Shown piece by piece: positions 8,701 through 18,146 of a DNA stretch of 43,171 bases. A program made the position numbers and the translations under genes. Below the pieces are notes generated by a model. The model worked only from the letters and a program-made list of their open reading frames with translations, was not told the origin of the DNA and searched no databases. This stretch comes from Bacteroidota bacterium. Lineage in GTDB: Bacteria > Bacteroidota > Ignavibacteria > Ignavibacteriales > Melioribacteraceae. The stretch lies in contig JAEXOD010000029.1 of NCBI GenBank assembly GCA_023447335.1, positions 1-43,171 on the forward strand, read 5' to 3'. Numbering within the stretch: the first letter of the stretch is position 1; every line of letters starts with the position of its first letter.

Positions 8701-10245
8701 ATGGATAATAATCAAAGAGATACTTGGGGTAGTAAATTAGGTTTAATTCTTGCCGTAGCAGGTAATGCAGTGGGATTGGGCAATTTTTTACGTTTTCCGG
8801 TGCAGGCAGCACAAAACGGAGGGGGCGCATTTATGATCCCCTATTTTATTTTCTTTTTATTACTTGGTATTCCTTTAATGTGGATAGAGTGGGGTATCGG
8901 GAGACATGGGGGTAAATATAATCATGGAAGTACACCCGGGATGTTTCATTCTATTTGGCAAAATCCAATATCAAAATATATAGGTGCGTTAGGTTTGTTT
9001 ATATCTTTTATAATATTAGTTTATTACACGTATATTACTTCTTGGACATTAGGGTTTAGCTTTTTTTCAATAACGAAACAGTATTTCGGATTGGAAGATT
9101 TTAATTCGATGAAATCATTTCTTTATAGTTATCAAGGACGGGAAATCTCGTCAAGTTTTTCAAATTTAACACCTGCGTATGTATTTTTTATTATAACCTT
9201 TTTAGCAAACTTTTATATCTTATATAAAGGAATATCGAAAGGTATAGAAAAACTTGCTAAAATTGCAATGCCTACACTTTTTATTTTTGCTATTATTATT
9301 GCAATAAGAGTTTTAACTTTGGGTACACCAAATCCCGATCTACCGGAAAACTCAGTTTTAAGTGGTTTTGCATTTATTTGGAATCCGGATTTTACAAAAC
9401 TAAACGATCCTAAAATTTGGCTAGCTGCTGCCGGGCAAATATTTTTCACACTTTCTGTCGGTATGGGGTCTATTCAAGCTTACGCAAGTTATCTTAGACC
9501 CAAAGACGATATTGCCCTTTCCGGATTGACTACTGCTGCAACAAATGAATTTGCTGAAGTTATTTTGGGAGGATCCATAGCAATTCCTATTGCTGTTGCA
9601 TTTTTTGGTATTACAATAACAACGCAAATGGCTGCCGGTGGTGCATTCGATTTAGGTTTTGCTTCACTTCCGCTTGTTTTTGAAAGAATTCCTTTAGGTA
9701 ATGTCTTTGGCTTTTTATGGTTTTTATTGTTATTTTTTGCTGGTATCACATCTTCGGTTGCAATGGGACAGCCAATAATTGCTTTTATGGAAGATGAGTT
9801 TAAACTTTCAAAAAAGCAATCGGTAGCAATATTATCATTTTTAACATTTTTCGTTGTTCAGTTTGTTGTTTTCTTTTTGAAGAATGGTGTGCTTGACGAA
9901 ATGGATTATTGGGCAGGAACTTTTGGATTAGTTGTGTTTGCTTTATGTGAAGTAATAATATTTATGTGGTTTTTTGGTGCTGATAAAGCATTTGATGAAA
10001 TTAATACCGGAGCTGAAATTAAAATACCTATTGCATTTAAATTTATAATGAAATACATTACTCCTACTATATTAAGTATAATTATGGTTTGGTGGCTTTT
10101 TCAAGATGCAATACCTATATTCTTTCTCAAGGGAGTCCCAAAAGAAAATATACCTTATGTTATAGGAACCCGGATTGGAATGGCAATTATTTTAATCTCA
10201 CTATTTGTTGTAATTCATATAGCGTTTAAAAACAAGAGGAAATAA
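8701..10245 (+). CDS. Sodium-dependent NSS-family amino acid transporter (LeuT-like)
   Basis: A 514-residue inner-membrane symporter with about 11-12 hydrophobic helices. The first helix carries the sodium and substrate signature of LeuT (GNAVGLGNFLRFPVQ, then NGGGAF) and the following WIEWGIGRHGG is also LeuT-like. Helix 6/7 and the ALSGLTTAATNEFAEVI region fit the family. It probably imports a neutral amino acid with Na+; the substrate cannot be read from sequence alone. The stop overlaps the start of a small membrane-protein gene as TAATG, a usual pairing for MetP/MetS-type NSS carriers. It is divergent from the NlpC/P60 gene across a 203-base A/T-rich gap in which I see no convincing promoter. 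Confidence 0.95.
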   Translation: MDNNQRDTWGSKLGLILAVAGNAVGLGNFLRFPVQAAQNGGGAFMIPYFIFFLLLGIPLMWIEWGIGRHGGKYNHGSTPGMFHSIWQNPISKYIGALGLFISFIILVYYTYITSWTLGFSFFSITKQYFGLEDFNSMKSFLYSYQGREISSSFSNLTPAYVFFIITFLANFYILYKGISKGIEKLAKIAMPTLFIFAIIIAIRVLTLGTPNPDLPENSVLSGFAFIWNPDFTKLNDPKIWLAAAGQIFFTLSVGMGSIQAYASYLRPKDDIALSGLTTAATNEFAEVILGGSIAIPIAVAFFGITITTQMAAGGAFDLGFASLPLVFERIPLGNVFGFLWFLLLFFAGITSSVAMGQPIIAFMEDEFKLSKKQSVAILSFLTFFVVQFVVFFLKNGVLDEMDYWAGTFGLVVFALCEVIIFMWFFGADKAFDEINTGAEIKIPIAFKFIMKYITPTILSIIMVWWLFQDAIPIFFLKGVPKENIPYVIGTRIGMAIILISLFVVIHIAFKNKRK

Positions 10246-10367
10246 TGGAATTAAAAACTGAAGGTTATATATTTTTGATCACATCTTGGTTTGTAATTAT
10301 ATTTTTAACAGCTTACTGTTATAAGAAGGTTTTGTTTGGTAAAAAAACAAAAAAGCACTCAAATTAA
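10245..10367 (+). CDS. MetS-like small membrane subunit of the NSS transporter
   Basis: A 40-residue reading frame beginning MELKTEGYIF, with one hydrophobic helix (about residues 8-25) and a basic tail (KKVLFGKKTKK). Its ATG overlaps the transporter stop (TAATG) and AGAGGA sits a few bases upstream. Tiny single-helix proteins in this exact position are known as MetS-type small subunits of NSS carriers, which are needed for activity in Corynebacterium. The identity rests on size, topology and position, because the sequence is too short for strong homology. A terminator follows directly. Confidence 0.75.
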   Translation: MELKTEGYIFLITSWFVIIFLTAYCYKKVLFGKKTKKHSN

Positions 10368-10381
10368 AATGAGTGCTTTTT
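10350..10381. terminator. Bidirectional rho-independent terminator
   Basis: AAAAAGCACTCA (10350-10361) pairs perfectly with TGAGTGCTTTTT (10370-10381) around an 8-base loop. The A and T runs on both sides allow it to end both the plus-strand transporter operon and the convergent minus-strand phosphofructokinase gene. Confidence 0.9.
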
Positions 10382-10400
10382 ATTGTTAGATAAATAATTT

Positions 10401-11447
10401 TTAAGCAAAAAATGTTTCTGCTACTTCATATAAATCTTCAGTAACTACTTTTAATTCACCTACGGCATCTGCTAAAGGAACAGCAACTATACCTGTACCC
10501 TTTAAGGCAGCCATTTTTCCCCATTCGCCTTTATTCACTAATTCTGCAGCAAAAACACCAAATCTAGTTCCTAGAACTCTATCAAATGCTGTTGGTGTAC
10601 CACCGCGTTGTATGTGACCTAATACAGTTGCACGAGTTTCAAAGCCGGTTCTTCTTTCAATTTCTTCAGCAACTAAATTACCTATTCCACCTAACATTAC
10701 ATGTCCGAAAGAATCCTTCTTCATACTTGCTAAAACAAATGAACCTTCTTCTCCTTCCTTTTCTTCATGTTTTAGTTTAGCGCCTTCAGCTACAACAACT
10801 ATACTAAATGATTTACCGGATGCATGTCTTCTTTTTAATGAATCACAAACTTCATCTAAAACAAATTCTTTTTCCGGAATTAAAATAATATCTGCTCCAC
10901 CGGCAATCCCGCTATATAAAGCAATCCAACCAGCATGACGACCCATCACTTCAACAACCATAACTCTATTATGTGATTCGGCAGTTGTATGTAATCTATC
11001 AATCGCTTCTGTAGCAATATTTAATGCTGTATCAAATCCAAATGTATAATCAGTAGCATTTAAATCGTTATCTATTGTTTTAGGAACACCTACAACATTT
11101 GCACCGGCTTTATATAATTTTGCTGCAATACCTAAAGTATCCTCTCCGCCAATTGCAACTAATGCATCAAGCCCTAATTCTTTCATGTTATTAATAGCGG
11201 TTTGTTCTCCGTTAGGAACTTTGTAAACATTAGTACGAGAAGAACCTAATATTGTTCCTCCGCGATGTAATATTCCTGAAATTTCTTCCATTCCTAAAGG
11301 TTCGCAATTTTTTTCTAACAAACCCTTCCAGCCGTTCTTTAAACCGACACATTCATGTCCTAATTTAATAGATTTACGAACAACTGCACGTATAACAGCA
11401 TTCAATCCGGGGCAATCTCCGCCGCCGGTTAAAATTCCTATTTTCAT
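10401..11447 (-). CDS. pfp: 6-phosphofructokinase, PPi-type signature
   Basis: A 348-residue glycolytic enzyme that phosphorylates fructose 6-phosphate. It shows GGGDCPGLNAVIR (residues 8-20), the phosphoryl-donor loop GGEDT (100-104), PKTIDNDL (122-129) with the catalytic Asp, and MGRHAGWIAL. The Asp after Glu in GGEDT and the Lys in PKTIDND are the two residues that mark PPi-dependent enzymes; ATP enzymes have Gly at both places. It may therefore use pyrophosphate and work reversibly. AAGGAG upstream of the ATG is a strong ribosome site. It follows the pcrA-like gene by 23 bases and ends near the bidirectional terminator. The name pfkA would apply if it proves ATP-dependent. Confidence 0.93.
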   Translation of the reverse strand: MKIGILTGGGDCPGLNAVIRAVVRKSIKLGHECVGLKNGWKGLLEKNCEPLGMEEISGILHRGGTILGSSRTNVYKVPNGEQTAINNMKELGLDALVAIGGEDTLGIAAKLYKAGANVVGVPKTIDNDLNATDYTFGFDTALNIATEAIDRLHTTAESHNRVMVVEVMGRHAGWIALYSGIAGGADIILIPEKEFVLDEVCDSLKRRHASGKSFSIVVVAEGAKLKHEEKEGEEGSFVLASMKKDSFGHVMLGGIGNLVAEEIERRTGFETRATVLGHIQRGGTPTAFDRVLGTRFGVFAAELVNKGEWGKMAALKGTGIVAVPLADAVGELKVVTEDLYEVAETFFA

Positions 11448-11470
11448 TTATATTCTCCTTATTGAATTAA

Positions 11471-13648
11471 TTACAATAATTTTAAATTAGCAAGTTTAAC
11501 TAATAATTGCTTAACGCCGTAATCTTCAAATGCAACGGTTACTTTTTGCATTTCGCCGGCACCTGTAATAGCTTGAATTTTTCCGATTCCAAAATTTTCA
11601 TGACTAACTCTACTACCAACACGTAAATTTCTACGTTCTTGATCAAAATCATCAAAACCTTCTTGGTAAAATTCGTCAAAATAAGTTTTTCTTTTATTAC
11701 CGGCTTTTCTTCCCGGTCCCCCGTTAACATCCATTATAGTATCAGGATCAATTTCTCTTAAAAATCTTGATTTTTCTTGATAAGCAACTTCTCCGAAACG
11801 ATATCGAGAGCGGGCATATGTTAAATATACTTTTTTCTCAGCTCTAGTTAAAGCAACATAAAACAAACGTCTCTCTTCTTCAGCCTTTGCATCAGAATCA
11901 AATTTTTGATTTAAAGGAAAGATATCTTCTTCTAAACCGGTTACAAAAACTATAGGGAATTCAAGCCCTTTTGCCATATGAACCGTCATCATGGTAATTG
12001 AGTTTTCTGCATTATTCATTTGATCTACACCACTAACAAGAGATACTTCGGCAAGAAAATCTTCAACAGTCGCATTAGAATTTTCTGACATATACTCTTT
12101 TACGGCAGAAAGCAACTCTTGTACGTTGTCATATTTAGCCATTGATTCTGGTGTATTTTCATCTTTAAACATTTTTAATACACCTAATTCATCAACTAAC
12201 GAATGAATTAACTCGTATAATGGTAGTTTTTTCTTCAACTCAATATACTTATCCAACAGCATCTTAAACTGTTTAACATTTTTTTGAATTCTTTCTTTTA
12301 CTTCAATAACTTCAAAAACTCTCGCCATTGTTGTAAATAAAGTGATATTTAAATTGCGGCTAAAAGAGATCATTTTACTTATTGAAGTGCTACCTATTCC
12401 TCTTTGAGGAAAGTTCATGATTCTAAGCAAACTTTCTTCATCTTGTTGGTTACTTAACACCCTTAAATAGGCTACAAGGTCTTTTACTTCTTTTCTTCTA
12501 TAAAATTCGATACCGCCAATAATTTTATATGGTATTTTAGTTCTTCTGAAGGCATCTTCCAAAGCACGACTTTGTGAATTTATTCTATATAAAATCGCAA
12601 TATCATTTAAGCCAATCTTTCTACTGCTTATTTCTTTTTTTATATGTTTTGCAATTTGTAAAGCTTCATCTTTTTCATCAGAGCAACGAATTACAGTTAA
12701 TAATTCGCCTTCGGGATTTTTTGTCCAGAGCGTCTTTTTTATCTGATCGGGATTATTTTTTATAACAGAATCAGCAGCCTGTAAAATTACTTTTGTTGAT
12801 CTGTAATTTTGTTCAAGCTTAAATACTTTCGATTTTGGGAAATCTTTTTCAAATTCTAATATATTTCGTATATCAGCACCGCGCCATCCATAAATACTTT
12901 GTGCATCATCTCCGACAACAGATATTTTACCACGGCTATTGTTTAAAAGCTTTAATAATTCGTATTGAGCTTTGTTTGTGTCTTGATACTCATCTACTAA
13001 AATATATTTAAATTGTTTAACATATTTTTGCAAAACTTTTGGATTATTATTGAAAAGTTCAATAGGTTTTAATAATAAATCATCAAAATCCATTGAATTG
13101 TTTTCTCTTAGTCTTTTTGTGTATTCTAAATAAATCTCCCCAATTTTCTTTTCAATTGATGTTTGAGCAATATTTGTATTATACTCCTCAGGAGAAATCA
13201 TACGGTTTTTTAAGTTGCTAATGCGATGCTGAACATTATTTGCAGTAAATCCTTCAATATTAGTATAGTTAAACAGTTCCATCAAAAAAGAAATTTGAGA
13301 AACTGAATCTTCTCTATCATAAATACAAAAGTTTTGTTCGTAATTTAGTTTTTTAGCCTCGACACGTAAAATACGAGCAAAAATTGAGTGAAAAGTACCC
13401 ATCCATAATTTTTTAGCTTCATCACCAATTAATGTGATTATACGATCCTTCATCTCACGAGCAGCTTTATTCGTGAAAGTTAAAGATAATATAGATTCAG
13501 GTTCGAAACCGTTTTTTATAAGATAAGCAATTTTATAAGTTAGTACTCTTGTCTTTCCGGAACCGGCTCCGGCTACTATCATTTGTGGACCGCCGATATA
13601 CTCGACTGCCTTTAATTGTTCAGGATTCAAATCGTTTAATTCTTTCAT
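11471..13648 (-). CDS. pcrA: ATP-dependent DNA helicase, UvrD/PcrA type
   Basis: A 725-residue superfamily 1A 3'-5' helicase for DNA repair and replication-fork clearance. Motif I is GAGSGKT (27-33), followed by LTFTNKAAREMK (Ia), VDEYQDTN (II), VGDDAQSIYGWRGA (III), LEQNYRS (IV), VHMAKGLEFPIVF (V) and ALTRAEKKVYLTYA (VI). The C-terminal 50 residues (SRVSHENFGIGKI) match the Tudor-like domain of PcrA that contacts RNA polymerase. Length and motif order are complete. It is preceded by a Bacteroidota-type promoter and is cotranscribed with the phosphofructokinase gene downstream. Confidence 0.96.
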   Translation of the reverse strand: MKELNDLNPEQLKAVEYIGGPQMIVAGAGSGKTRVLTYKIAYLIKNGFEPESILSLTFTNKAAREMKDRIITLIGDEAKKLWMGTFHSIFARILRVEAKKLNYEQNFCIYDREDSVSQISFLMELFNYTNIEGFTANNVQHRISNLKNRMISPEEYNTNIAQTSIEKKIGEIYLEYTKRLRENNSMDFDDLLLKPIELFNNNPKVLQKYVKQFKYILVDEYQDTNKAQYELLKLLNNSRGKISVVGDDAQSIYGWRGADIRNILEFEKDFPKSKVFKLEQNYRSTKVILQAADSVIKNNPDQIKKTLWTKNPEGELLTVIRCSDEKDEALQIAKHIKKEISSRKIGLNDIAILYRINSQSRALEDAFRRTKIPYKIIGGIEFYRRKEVKDLVAYLRVLSNQQDEESLLRIMNFPQRGIGSTSISKMISFSRNLNITLFTTMARVFEVIEVKERIQKNVKQFKMLLDKYIELKKKLPLYELIHSLVDELGVLKMFKDENTPESMAKYDNVQELLSAVKEYMSENSNATVEDFLAEVSLVSGVDQMNNAENSITMMTVHMAKGLEFPIVFVTGLEEDIFPLNQKFDSDAKAEEERRLFYVALTRAEKKVYLTYARSRYRFGEVAYQEKSRFLREIDPDTIMDVNGGPGRKAGNKRKTYFDEFYQEGFDDFDQERRNLRVGSRVSHENFGIGKIQAITGAGEMQKVTVAFEDYGVKQLLVKLANLKLL

Positions 13649-13669
13649 AACACCTTAATTTTTAACGTG

Positions 13670-13700
13670 CAAATATAACAAAAATATTGCAAACATTCAA
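13670..13700 (-). promoter_or_regulatory. Bacteroidota-type promoter of the pcrA-like gene
   Basis: On the minus strand TATATTTG (13677-13670) matches the -7 consensus TAnnTTTG. TTTTG ending at 13698 lies 20 bases upstream and fits the -33 TTG element. The predicted start is a few bases further down, about 15-20 bases before the ATG at 13648. Confidence 0.6.
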
Positions 13701-13765
13701 AAGATTATGCATCTTTCAAGTTTATTAATTTGTGCTATAATAAATAATTACTAAATAATTTAAAA

Positions 13766-13797
13766 TAAAAAATCCCTTCAAGAATTGTTTGAAGGGA
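13766..13797 (-). terminator. Rho-independent terminator after the LPP20-like gene
   Basis: TCCCTTCAA (13773-13781) pairs with TTGAAGGGA (13789-13797). Read on the minus strand the stem is followed by TTTTTTATTTT. It lies 26 bases after the stop of the lipoprotein gene. Confidence 0.85.
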
Positions 13798-13822
13798 CTT
13801 TTCAATCTAAATTTTAACAAAA

Positions 13823-14365
13823 CTATTTCTTCATTTCTTCATCAAGTTCTTTAAAAGTTTGTGAAGATCTAAATCTTGTATATAATTCTTCTTGTTTTTG
13901 TAATTGTTGCATCAATGCAGTATTTGCTGCTCCGATAGGATATTCAACAAGAACATATGCACGCCAATTTTTTCCGTCTTGAAATAGTTTCTTTTCTTTA
14001 ATTTTGCTTCCGGTTAAACTTTGATTTACAACTGTTTTAGTAGCTTGTGTAAATTGTTGTAATAATGTGCTGTTTTCTCCGGTTCCAACTTCTTCATCAA
14101 ATTTTTTCTGCAAACCTTGAACTTTAATTTCAACTTGCTGAGCTATCTTTGCTCTTGCGTCAGTCGTTGCTTTATCAATAGCTAATTGCATATCTTTTGA
14201 AGTTGCAGTTGCTACACCATAAAAATAACTAGGATCTTCAGGTGGATTTAAAAACCATTCCGGCATATCCATTTTGTCGGTTTCCGGTAAAGGTTGTGAA
14301 CCACCGCATTTAATAAACATTAAAGATAATACTAATAGCACTAATAATGATGACAACTTTTTCAT
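13823..14365 (-). CDS. LPP20-family lipoprotein
   Basis: A 180-residue envelope lipoprotein. It has a signal peptide with a Cys after LSLMFIK, then a short linker and an LPP20-type domain (PEWFLNPPEDPSYFYGVATATS, then an alpha helix rich in Ala/Lys/Gln). Such proteins are common in Gram-negative bacteria but their role is unsettled. Two adjacent ATGs are possible (14368 and 14365). The strong GGAGGT ends right at the first, so the second has the better, though still short, spacing. It is a single-gene unit with its own terminator, between the purine operon and pcrA. Confidence 0.85.
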   Translation of the reverse strand: MKKLSSLLVLLVLSLMFIKCGGSQPLPETDKMDMPEWFLNPPEDPSYFYGVATATSKDMQLAIDKATTDARAKIAQQVEIKVQGLQKKFDEEVGTGENSTLLQQFTQATKTVVNQSLTGSKIKEKKLFQDGKNWRAYVLVEYPIGAANTALMQQLQKQEELYTRFRSSQTFKELDEEMKK

Positions 14366-14479
14366 CATACCTCCGATTTTTTGTTTGAGTCTAATTAATT
14401 ATTAAATATTAACAATTCAATATACAACTATTTGAAAAAAAAACAAATGGAATTGGTCACACATATATGGGGATATGAT

Positions 14480-15355
14480 TTAAAGCACATTCATAGCATT
14501 TATTAATGCTTCTTTTAATAATTGACAAGTTAAATATTCCCTAAACCTCATTTTTGATCTTATATCTGTTATGGGAGATATATTAATTTTTATTTTTTCT
14601 GATGCTTCATTTATTAAAGAATAATTTAATTCTTTATTGATGATAAAATTTTCAATTTCGGTTTCTCTTTTTATAAAAGGTTTTACGCTACCGGTACTAA
14701 TTTTTATATCTTTTACTATATTTTCTTTGAAATTTAATACTAATGCTAAAGAAACTTTACTTATTGCCATTGAGTATCTTTGTCCTACTTTTCTGAAATA
14801 CCAAAATGAGTATTTTTCTTCAGGAATTTTAATTCTGACGTAAGCTATATATTCGTTTTTCGAAAGATTAAATGTTTTAAATCCAGTATAAAATTTGTTA
14901 AGTTCAATAATCTTAAACTTTCCGTCTTCTTTTGGACCAATAAGTAGCTCTGCATCAAGAACTGACAATATTGGTAGAGAATCACCTGCCGGTGATGCAT
15001 TACAAATATTACCTCCTATTGTTCCTCTATTCTGAATTTGAACCGAACCAATTTGTCTAAATCCGGAAATAATTATTGGGAAGAATTCTTTAATAAAATT
15101 ATTATTTATTATATCAGAATAACATTTGGTTGCACCTATGTATAAATAATTATCTTTAATAATAATTTCACTCGAAATTTCTTTAACACTTTTTAAATCA
15201 ATTATATTTTTATAGGATTCCCATTTTTCATCTTGAACAAGCAAATCTGTTCCACCTCCGATAAATTGAAAATTTTTATCAGAATGCAATAGCATAGAGT
15301 CTAGTTCTATTAAATTTCTAGGTTGTAAAATTATAATTTCATTATCGGTTTTCAT
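14480..15355 (-). CDS. Molybdenum hydroxylase FAD subunit (module 1)
   Basis: A 291-residue FAD-binding subunit that passes electrons from the iron-sulfur clusters to NAD+ or another acceptor. It has the two FAD motifs of the family: IGGGTDLL near residue 33 and QNRGTIGGNICNASPAGDS near 107-125. It is the last gene of the long purine operon and starts 14 bases before the end of the 2Fe-2S subunit gene, so it is translationally coupled to it. Together with the next two genes it forms a complete XDH-type enzyme split into three chains. No clear terminator follows; a T9 run occurs about 40 bases downstream without a good stem. Confidence 0.93.
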   Translation of the reverse strand: MKTDNEIIILQPRNLIELDSMLLHSDKNFQFIGGGTDLLVQDEKWESYKNIIDLKSVKEISSEIIIKDNYLYIGATKCYSDIINNNFIKEFFPIIISGFRQIGSVQIQNRGTIGGNICNASPAGDSLPILSVLDAELLIGPKEDGKFKIIELNKFYTGFKTFNLSKNEYIAYVRIKIPEEKYSFWYFRKVGQRYSMAISKVSLALVLNFKENIVKDIKISTGSVKPFIKRETEIENFIINKELNYSLINEASEKIKINISPITDIRSKMRFREYLTCQLLKEALINAMNVL

Positions 15356-15848
15356 TTTTAAATTCCGAATTTAATTTGCAAATAAAATTACTGTTTTCAG
15401 TAAAAGAATATATGGCATCAACAATTTTGGAATATCCCGTGCATCTGCATATATTGCCGCCTAAACCTTCCTCAATACTTGTTTTGGTTAATTTTTCATT
15501 GGATTCATTAAATAAAGATATTGTAGACATAATAAAACCAGGAATACAAAAACCACATTGCACTGCTCCGTTTTCCAAGAATGAAGTCTCTAATAATTTA
15601 TATGAATCCCATGTTTTTACATATTCAAGAGTAATAACATTTTTTCCAATAACTTGAAATGCCGGTACTAAGCACGAATTCACTCTTTTACCTTCTAAAA
15701 AAACAGTACAAGCACCGCATTCACCCTTTCCGCAACCCTCTTTAATACTAGTTAATTCAAAATTATCTCTTAATAAATCAAGTAATCTTGTTTTAGGATT
15801 TATATCAACACTAACTTCATTATTATTTAATCTAAACTCAATTTTCAT
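15342..15848 (-). CDS. Molybdenum hydroxylase 2Fe-2S subunit (module 1)
   Basis: A 168-residue iron-sulfur subunit. The plant-ferredoxin half has EGCGKGECGACTVFL and a later Cys (NSCLV). The C-terminal helical half has QCGFCIPG and NICRCTGY. All eight cluster cysteines are present, giving two [2Fe-2S] clusters between the Mo centre and FAD. GAGGA lies upstream of the ATG, which overlaps the end of the Mo-subunit gene by 11 bases. Confidence 0.95.
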   Translation of the reverse strand: MKIEFRLNNNEVSVDINPKTRLLDLLRDNFELTSIKEGCGKGECGACTVFLEGKRVNSCLVPAFQVIGKNVITLEYVKTWDSYKLLETSFLENGAVQCGFCIPGFIMSTISLFNESNEKLTKTSIEEGLGGNICRCTGYSKIVDAIYSFTENSNFICKLNSEFKNENR

Positions 15849-18129
15849 GTTTTTCCTCGTAAATTACTTTTTCGAATATATCTTCAGGTAATATCGGAAT
15901 TTTATTAAACTCTTTTTCAAAAATCATCCAAAAAGCTGCAGCAACAGCAGGAGAAGCACCAACGAGAGGCAATTCTCCTAACCCCTTTGCTCCAAAAGGA
16001 CCAAACGGATAATAATTTTCAATTATATTAACTTCAAAATTTGGAGTATCTGTTAATGTAGGAATAATATAATCGTTAAATCCGCTTACATCAAATTTGC
16101 CGTTTTTTATTTCGGTTCGTTCATATAATGCGTATCCTATTCCTTGTAAACATCCGCCTTGAATTTGAGCAATAGCTTGATCATGGTTTATTGCTTTTCC
16201 GATATCATGAGAAGTATAAAAATTAACAACTTTACATTCAAATGTGATAGGATCAACAATTATTTCGGCAACACTTGCAGCCCAAGAAAAAACAGGATAT
16301 GCATCGCCTATATAATTTATATCATCAAATTTAATTAATGGAGGATGTGAATATTCTTTATAAATAGCTTCGCCGGCAATCTCTTTTGCAGCTTCTTTAA
16401 AAGGAATTATTACGTCTCCTGAATAAAAATAACCTTCTTTATATTCAAAACTAGCATGATGTTTCAAGTTAATAGCATGTAATAACCTTTTTATTATTTC
16501 TTCGGCTGCATCAATAAGTAAACTACCTATAACCATCGTTGAACGAGAGGCAACAGTAGGACCACTATCTGGTACTAAATCTGTGTTAACTTCTGATAAT
16601 AATACATCTTTAATATTCACAGACAACGCATCTGCTAACATTTTTCTAAAAGTTGTCTTTTCGCCTTGTCCCATTTCTGTTTGAGCAGTAAAAATTTCAA
16701 CTTCCCCATCCTTATTTACTTCAACTTTAATTTTTCCATGTATCTTGTTTTCACCAGTTCCGGTAAAACCTGCACCGTGTACTGATAATGCAAGTCCGAT
16801 TCCTTTTAATTTTTCATCTTCTTCTGTTTTTGGGTACAAACCGGTTTTTAATTTTTCAACAATATTTTTGTTATTTATTTTGTACTCGTCAAATTTATTT
16901 TGATAATCACTCATTTTTAGAACATCTTCTAAAGTTAGAGTAGATGAAACACTATAAAGCAGTTTTTGTGATGTAATTGTTTCCATTCCTTGTTCAATTA
17001 AATTTACTTTTCTTACTGCAAGCGGCTGTAAATTCAATTCCAGGGCTATTTTTTCAATAAGCATTTCAATTCCATAAACTGCCTGAGGTCCGCCAAATCC
17101 TCTGAATGCACCGCTCGGAACGGTGTTAGTAGCTAACGCCTTAGCTGTAATTTTTGCGTTCGGAATAAAGTAACAGCCCGCTGACGTTAATGCCCCGCGA
17201 GAAAGAACTACTGTAGATAAAGTAGAATATGCTCCGCCGTCAAGATAAAAATCTAATTCTAAGCCTTCAATTTTTCCGTCATCTTTTACATATACTGTAT
17301 AATCTGCTTCAGAAGGATGTCTTTTTGTAGTAAACAAAATATCTTCTTCCCTATCATAAAACATAGCTACGGGTCTATTTGCTTTTATTGCTAATAGTGC
17401 GGCATGTCCGCCTAATAAAGACGGAAAATCTTCTTTCCCTCCAAAAGCACCTCCCGTGGTAGATTGAATAATAGTAATTTTATATTTATTTTCAAACATT
17501 TTTTCCAATGCATTTTTGATATAGTATGGGCATTGCATAGAACCTTTTATTACTATTCTATTTTCTTCCGGTATTGCTATTAATCCTTGAGGTTCAAGAT
17601 ACAGATGCTCTTGAAATCCTGTTTTAGTACTTAATTTTATAACTTTTGTAGAATTCTTTTTTGCTACTTCAATGTTCCCTTTATTAATATGAATTTCTTT
17701 TATAATATTATTCTCTTTATAAATTTTTGCTTCGGAATTTTCGGACTCTCTAATATTATAAACTGCAGGCAATTCTTCATATTCAATAAAAATATGTTTA
17801 TGCGCTATTTTTAACATATCCTTGTTTTTATTTGCAATAAGTAAAATAGGTTCACCCAAGTATTTAACAGTTTTCTCAACTAAAAACGGCATATCAAATT
17901 CCAAAAATGCAACATGATTAAAGGGAATGTCTCGATAATCGATGATAGTAAATTCTTTCCAATCAAAGTTATCGTCAAATTTAATTGATTTTATATTTCC
18001 GTGAGAAATTGAACTGCGAATTGTTGTACCGAATATCAGGTTCTCAATTTTCTCGTCTCTTATATACTTTGCTTCACCGTTAAGTTTTTCAACGGCATCA
18101 ACTCTTAACTCGCTGCGTTTAATACCCAT
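15838..18129 (-). CDS. Molybdopterin-binding catalytic subunit, xanthine dehydrogenase-like (module 1)
   Basis: A 763-residue molybdenum subunit that hydroxylates a purine or similar heterocycle. Visible active-site pieces are Gln199 in GSMQCP, GGAFGGKED with Glu233 (equivalent to substrate-binding Glu802 of bovine XDH), AFRGFGGPQ with Arg343 (equivalent to Arg880), and GAKGLGELPL with the catalytic Glu719. Keeping both Glu802- and Arg880-type residues is typical of true xanthine/purine oxidisers. AAGGT precedes the ATG. It lies directly downstream of xdhC- and mocA-like genes. The exact substrate (hypoxanthine, xanthine or reduction of urate) is an inference from context. Confidence 0.93.
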   Translation of the reverse strand: MGIKRSELRVDAVEKLNGEAKYIRDEKIENLIFGTTIRSSISHGNIKSIKFDDNFDWKEFTIIDYRDIPFNHVAFLEFDMPFLVEKTVKYLGEPILLIANKNKDMLKIAHKHIFIEYEELPAVYNIRESENSEAKIYKENNIIKEIHINKGNIEVAKKNSTKVIKLSTKTGFQEHLYLEPQGLIAIPEENRIVIKGSMQCPYYIKNALEKMFENKYKITIIQSTTGGAFGGKEDFPSLLGGHAALLAIKANRPVAMFYDREEDILFTTKRHPSEADYTVYVKDDGKIEGLELDFYLDGGAYSTLSTVVLSRGALTSAGCYFIPNAKITAKALATNTVPSGAFRGFGGPQAVYGIEMLIEKIALELNLQPLAVRKVNLIEQGMETITSQKLLYSVSSTLTLEDVLKMSDYQNKFDEYKINNKNIVEKLKTGLYPKTEEDEKLKGIGLALSVHGAGFTGTGENKIHGKIKVEVNKDGEVEIFTAQTEMGQGEKTTFRKMLADALSVNIKDVLLSEVNTDLVPDSGPTVASRSTMVIGSLLIDAAEEIIKRLLHAINLKHHASFEYKEGYFYSGDVIIPFKEAAKEIAGEAIYKEYSHPPLIKFDDINYIGDAYPVFSWAASVAEIIVDPITFECKVVNFYTSHDIGKAINHDQAIAQIQGGCLQGIGYALYERTEIKNGKFDVSGFNDYIIPTLTDTPNFEVNIIENYYPFGPFGAKGLGELPLVGASPAVAAAFWMIFEKEFNKIPILPEDIFEKVIYEEKHEN

Positions 18130-18146
18130 TTTATACCTTAATTGAT

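Noticed and set aside
9213..9749. Three minus-strand open frames within the NSS transporter gene
   Set aside because: They are shadows of the hydrophobic coding sequence and their translations look like low-complexity noise.
14405..14479. Terminator after the purine operon
   Set aside because: There is a T9 run on the minus strand, but the inverted repeats before it are only 4-5 bases, too weak to call.
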